A stretch of DNA of 64,000 nucleotides from Serinus canaria (lineage: Eukaryota; Chordata; Aves; Passeriformes; Fringillidae), in contig NC_066316.1 in assembly GCF_022539315.1 (NCBI RefSeq), forward strand, positions 30,567,245-30,631,244, written 5' to 3'. Position 1 is the stretch's first letter, and each line of letters opens with the position of its first letter. Both the position numbers and the translations under genes were made by a program. The notes under the pieces were generated by a model. The model saw only the letters and a list, made by a program, of their open reading frames with translations. It was not told the DNA's origin and ran no database searches. Of the stretch, positions 60,213 through 64,000 are shown piece by piece.

Positions 60213-63200
60213 GGCAGGTTGCCTTTGTTTCTGATGCTTTATTCCAGCAATAAGGCTAATTATGTTGGAATTTTTTTTCTGCTTTTTCTACATGCCAGGT
60301 TGCTGTTAGACTCATCTCTTTTCAAAGACATTGAATACAATCCATTACAGTATTAAGTAATTACTCATCTGTTGTTGCAACAAGTAAACTCATCATAGTG
60401 ATGCTTAAGGAGCTTGTGTTGATAGTGTAGGAGATACGAATATTTCAGAAATGCCACTTAACACTGCTTTTCTCACTGGTTTTAATGCAAAGCATAGGTT
60501 TTATTCTCATTTGTTGCCTCTTTTGATCTCTGTTTATTTTTTCCACTGGTGTATTCACCATTGCTGGATGTCCCTCTATAATAGCATGCCTATATGATGG
60601 ATATTTCCATTGTTTGCCAGTGCCCTGTCTACATATTACCACTGGTTTTCTGCCATCTCTGGTTTGTGGCACTTAGGGGTCTTCTGGGCCTATGATGAAG
60701 CTATCTCTGCAGAATTCATTCCATGCTTTCCCTGTATAAACATGCATTTGCTATTGGAAGTATTTGAAACAGCTGGATCTTTACTGTGTATTTCATTGCT
60801 TTTATTAGACACAGTCTCTGTTGAGAGAAAAGAAGGAACAAGAAAACTAAATTTGAACTGTTTGGGGTTCAGAAAGCAGAACAGTGTCCCCAAAATTGCA
60901 GCACACTTCCCCTCCCCACTCCTATCCCCCACACCGCTGGTGTGCAGAAAAGCATTAAATGGTTCTTCTGCCCTGTGCAGTGTATGCCTGCCTCTTTCAT
61001 CCCAAACATGAGCTTTTCTATTTGGTGTCTGTCTTGAACCAGACACTAACCAGATGTGGACTATCACTGTTTCAGCAGGCTGTAAAACAAAAGGAAAGAA
61101 AACGAATTCAGTGGAAGTGGAAAAGTTTTGCTGGTCATTAAACTCAGTGTCAATGCTTAACAATATCATATTATAGCTCTGGACAGAACTTTTCCTCTCC
61201 ATTCAGTTTGGAAAAGGTTTAAAAACAAAGTACTTGTGGAGATGGTTTTGCCTTCCTATTACCACTGTGGTCACTGATACGTAGAAAACTGCAGTGACTG
61301 GTACAACATCAGTGTTGGGAATAGAGGACAGCATCATTTCAATGTACAAATATTGCTGTTTCCAAAGGAAGGTTTTCCTAAACTGAGGATATTTTTTGTC
61401 TTGTTGATGCGTGTATTGCTTGCTTTATCCAAGATCCATATTTTTAACATTTTAATGAGCATAACACAAGGTTATGGTTAAAACCTGATGGTGCTGACAC
61501 AAGTGAAATTTTCATCATTGACTTTTGAGAGAGGCAGAAATTTCCCTGTTGAATTCTGTATGCACTTTTAACGCTATTCAAACCAGTCCAAAGATGATGT
61601 ATTGTTCAAAGAAACTGTGTGGCCTATCCCACAAGTTTTATTTTTCACAGCGGTGATCCTAACCAGACCTGAGGTCGCAGTACTGACACTGTGCAGGAGG
61701 AAACCTACTAGTTCAGGACTTGGCAATTCACAAAGTAATTTGGGATGTTTGTTTAACATTGCAGTCCGCGTGTTTGTAGAATTACTGGATTTTTTTCCCC
61801 CTATTTATTTTCTTTGTTTTTATTGTCTTGGTGATGGATTTTGGGCTGAGTCTGTAGGCTTGCCAGAGTATTTCCTCGGCTGTTTACACCTGTTATGTAA
61901 ATCCTTGGCAATAAGCTGCTTTTCTCAGCTGTGGAGACATGTTGGTTGGAACTACACTACCTGCAATTGTTGTGGCAGTATTCGGACTTTGTCCATGTGC
62001 ATCCGTGACAATTCAAAGGTGTCCCAATCTCCAAGACACTGGGAGAACTGGGCTCAACAGCCACACCATTCACCACCACTGATCCATCTATATTTCTGAG
62101 GCTGTTGTTGCAAAAGAAAAATGTTGAGTATTTGCTTCTTTGTTTATTTAAGTAAGACTTAAGGCTAAATCTCAGTCTAAAAAACATGGAGAAATGCATG
62201 GGTCCATGTTTTGCAGGTCTGTAAGGCTATATTTTTTTGTTTTAGTCTAAATATTCTGTAGTGCTGTATGTTGTATACCTTTGAGAGTGGTAGGCCTGAA
62301 AAAGAACAGCAGAAGTGATTCTGAAGTTCTGACTTAACTTCTTTAAGTCTCTCTCCTTTGGTTTGACATGCAATATCAAGCAACTGCTTTTATTTTAATT
62401 ACTTTGTTTTTCCCTTATTCCTGTTATTAAAAACATTCACTAACAGCCTCAGACAGTATCCTGTAATAAGTGGGAACTCTCCTACATCTCCTGCTTTAGA
62501 ATGGTGCAAAGGGGAAGGGGAAAGACAGGACATTTGGGGCCAAATTTCTGTTTGTCCATCAGTGACACCCTGCTGGCAGCAGTGCAATCAGTGGCAGATT
62601 TATTTGTTTCTGAGGACAGCTGTAGACCTCTATTAGCTGTAGACTAATAGATGTAAAGTTCTCAGAGCTGCCCAAGAAATGCAGCATATTCTGTCTTGAA
62701 GCTACTCTTTGGTGTCTGGGTTGTAGATGACATTTGAGGAGGCTTAAATCAGAATTATTATGTTCTTATTATGACTGAGAAGTAGGAGAGGTTTTAACCT
62801 AAGGTAGGGAGCAACACAAGGCTTTTGTTTTGGGCAGTATTAAGTTTTGACATGGGTTTTGGGAGAACCTTAAAGAGTCAGGCTTGTAGCAGTGCTCATT
62901 CTGAGTGATAAGATATGGTCCATCCCGGAGAGGTTTGTGACACAGCTCAAACATGTACGTAAGAAGATTAGTTACCCTCCAAGAAGAGGGTAAGCAAGTG
63001 TATAGCCAGCAGCTTCTCTTCAGAGGTCCTTGCCACTATCACCAGCTTCCTGACTGCTGGAGAACCCGGGCTGGGTGCACAGTGCGCTCTGACTTTGCAG
63101 AGGGACAGAATTCCTCCTTCAAGTTTGCAAATCAGACAGTGCACCAATCAAAAGCTATTTCATTCCTGGTGCTGTCAGAGGTAGCAGAGGTTGGGGCAGG

Positions 63201-64000
63201 GTCAATTAAGGTTGTGTCTGCCATTTCAGTGCCAAAGACTTTTGGAATTGCTGCAAAGTGATGATATGATGAATGCTTCTGTCACAGGGTGGTAGCTAGC
63301 AATTTACAGTGTTTATGCCATGTCTGGAGATGGATTCAGCAGGGCTGGTCTTTCCAAATCTGAGAAGCCTTTCAGAAGTCTAGGCGTAGGCTTTCAGGTC
63401 TGACTGTTCAGTTCTGGTTTGTTGTTCTGGTTGTACCAATTTCAAAAAGGGTTAGAAATGTTAGAAACAATTATTATTGCTGCTGATGCAATAGAGAGCC
63501 CAAATCAAGTACAGGTAGAGCAGTCACCGTCCCCCTGTCCAGCCACTACCATACATTCTCTTGAGGAACCCTTACTTATTTGTTTGATTTGATTTCTCTT
63601 GAATAGGGTACAATGCAAATGGTGTTCCTCAAGATACTTGGGCCACCTACCAGTCAGACTGCCTGGCTGTCATTAGGTCTGTTCAGAGAGCAGATATGAA
63701 GCTCACTATGTTTATGTGTTCTGCAAAGTTAGATCTGATGACTTCAGCTGGTGTTTCATCAGTGCAAGCTTTTTGCCATGCATGATAAATATTTTGAAGA
63801 AGCAGTTGTGATGGGGAAGCTTGGCGAGGACTGAAGCAGGCAGTGAAATTTGAACATCTGTACCAGTGCCCTCCTGAATCACCTCCTCTGCTGATTTGAC
63901 CTTTGAGGGTTCTGGGCTGTCTCTTCTGTTGGAAGATATATGCTAAAAAAAGTGTTTCTCCATGGCTGGCATTAAACTGCATTCTCAGATAACCTAGGAC

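Larger units (their letters stand above)
57063..64000. other. unique non-coding DNA
   Basis: No gene, exon or dated repeat is seen to the end of the window. Notable small structures are a G-quadruplex motif at 59892-59919 and a perfect 10-bp hairpin at 60184-60212. Open frames of 133 to 170 codons (60610-61011 on +, 60690-61202 on -, 61602-62099 on +) are antisense to one another or unrecognised. Confidence 0.6.

Noticed and set aside
53548..62030. Similarity between 53555-53590 and 61995-62025 (both encode MCI...RDNS in one frame)
   Set aside because: Only about 25 bases align, with a gap, and the flanks do not match. This is not enough to call a repeat pair.
60610..62099. Long open frames (133 and 165 codons on plus, 170 on minus)
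   Set aside because: They overlap antisense or follow pyrimidine-rich DNA, with no recognisable domain and no exon structure.
1..64000. CRISPR arrays, operons, riboswitches or prokaryotic genes
   Set aside because: Nothing of this kind is present. The repeats, composition and absence of dense coding show vertebrate nuclear DNA.

Overview
This window looks like nuclear DNA from a bird, probably a songbird (passerine). I found no gene, exon or RNA gene in it that I can support. The sequence is AT-rich and poor in CpG, and open frames are short and mostly unrecognisable. It carries the repeats expected of a bird: several CR1 LINE fragments of clearly different ages, and two solo endogenous-retrovirus long terminal repeats (LTRs). 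Their sequence resembles LTR families I know from songbird and other avian genomes. The passerine call rests on that resemblance and is an inference. The window is best read as a piece of a large intron or an intergenic region.

Layout. From 1 to about 7.6 kb is unique AT-rich DNA with one small CR1 scrap near 2.9 kb. From 7.65 to 8.04 kb is a TA/CA microsatellite followed by a TTATT-rich tract. A solo LTR sits at 8139-8524 between perfect 6-bp duplications (GGCCAA). From 10.9 to 14.1 kb is the densest mobile-element cluster: a piece of very old CR1 on the minus strand, a minus-strand solo LTR (11781-12357), a younger plus-strand CR1 with a broken reverse transcriptase (12560-13205), and another very old minus-strand CR1 (13215-14120). 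The last two meet tail to tail. A further old CR1 lies at 19.5-19.9 kb, and younger minus-strand CR1 3' ends lie at 38.4 and 56.6 kb. An isolated 26-bp CR1-type tail lies at 57.0 kb. The rest is unique sequence with scattered homopolymers, short simple repeats and a 160-bp T/G tract at 46.4 kb.

What may matter functionally is in the unique DNA. Several blocks have the look of conserved regulatory elements, because they keep CpGs in an otherwise CpG-poor background and cluster transcription-factor-like motifs. The best is 51.4-52.44 kb, which has seven CpGs within 71 bp, SOX-like, octamer and GATA motifs, and an inverted pair of TGATTGAT sites. Weaker candidates are at 6.6-7.0, 15.4, 33.1, 37.0 and 39.3 kb. 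There are also several perfect or near-perfect inverted repeats (2.1, 14.1, 15.9, 24.4, 35.2 and 60.2 kb) and one textbook G-quadruplex motif at 59.9 kb. The 24.4-kb hairpin overlaps a segment with good splice-site context that would encode a hydrophobic peptide. All of these are hypotheses that need conservation or expression data. I see no new multi-gene system, and the genes cannot be said to work together because none is visible.
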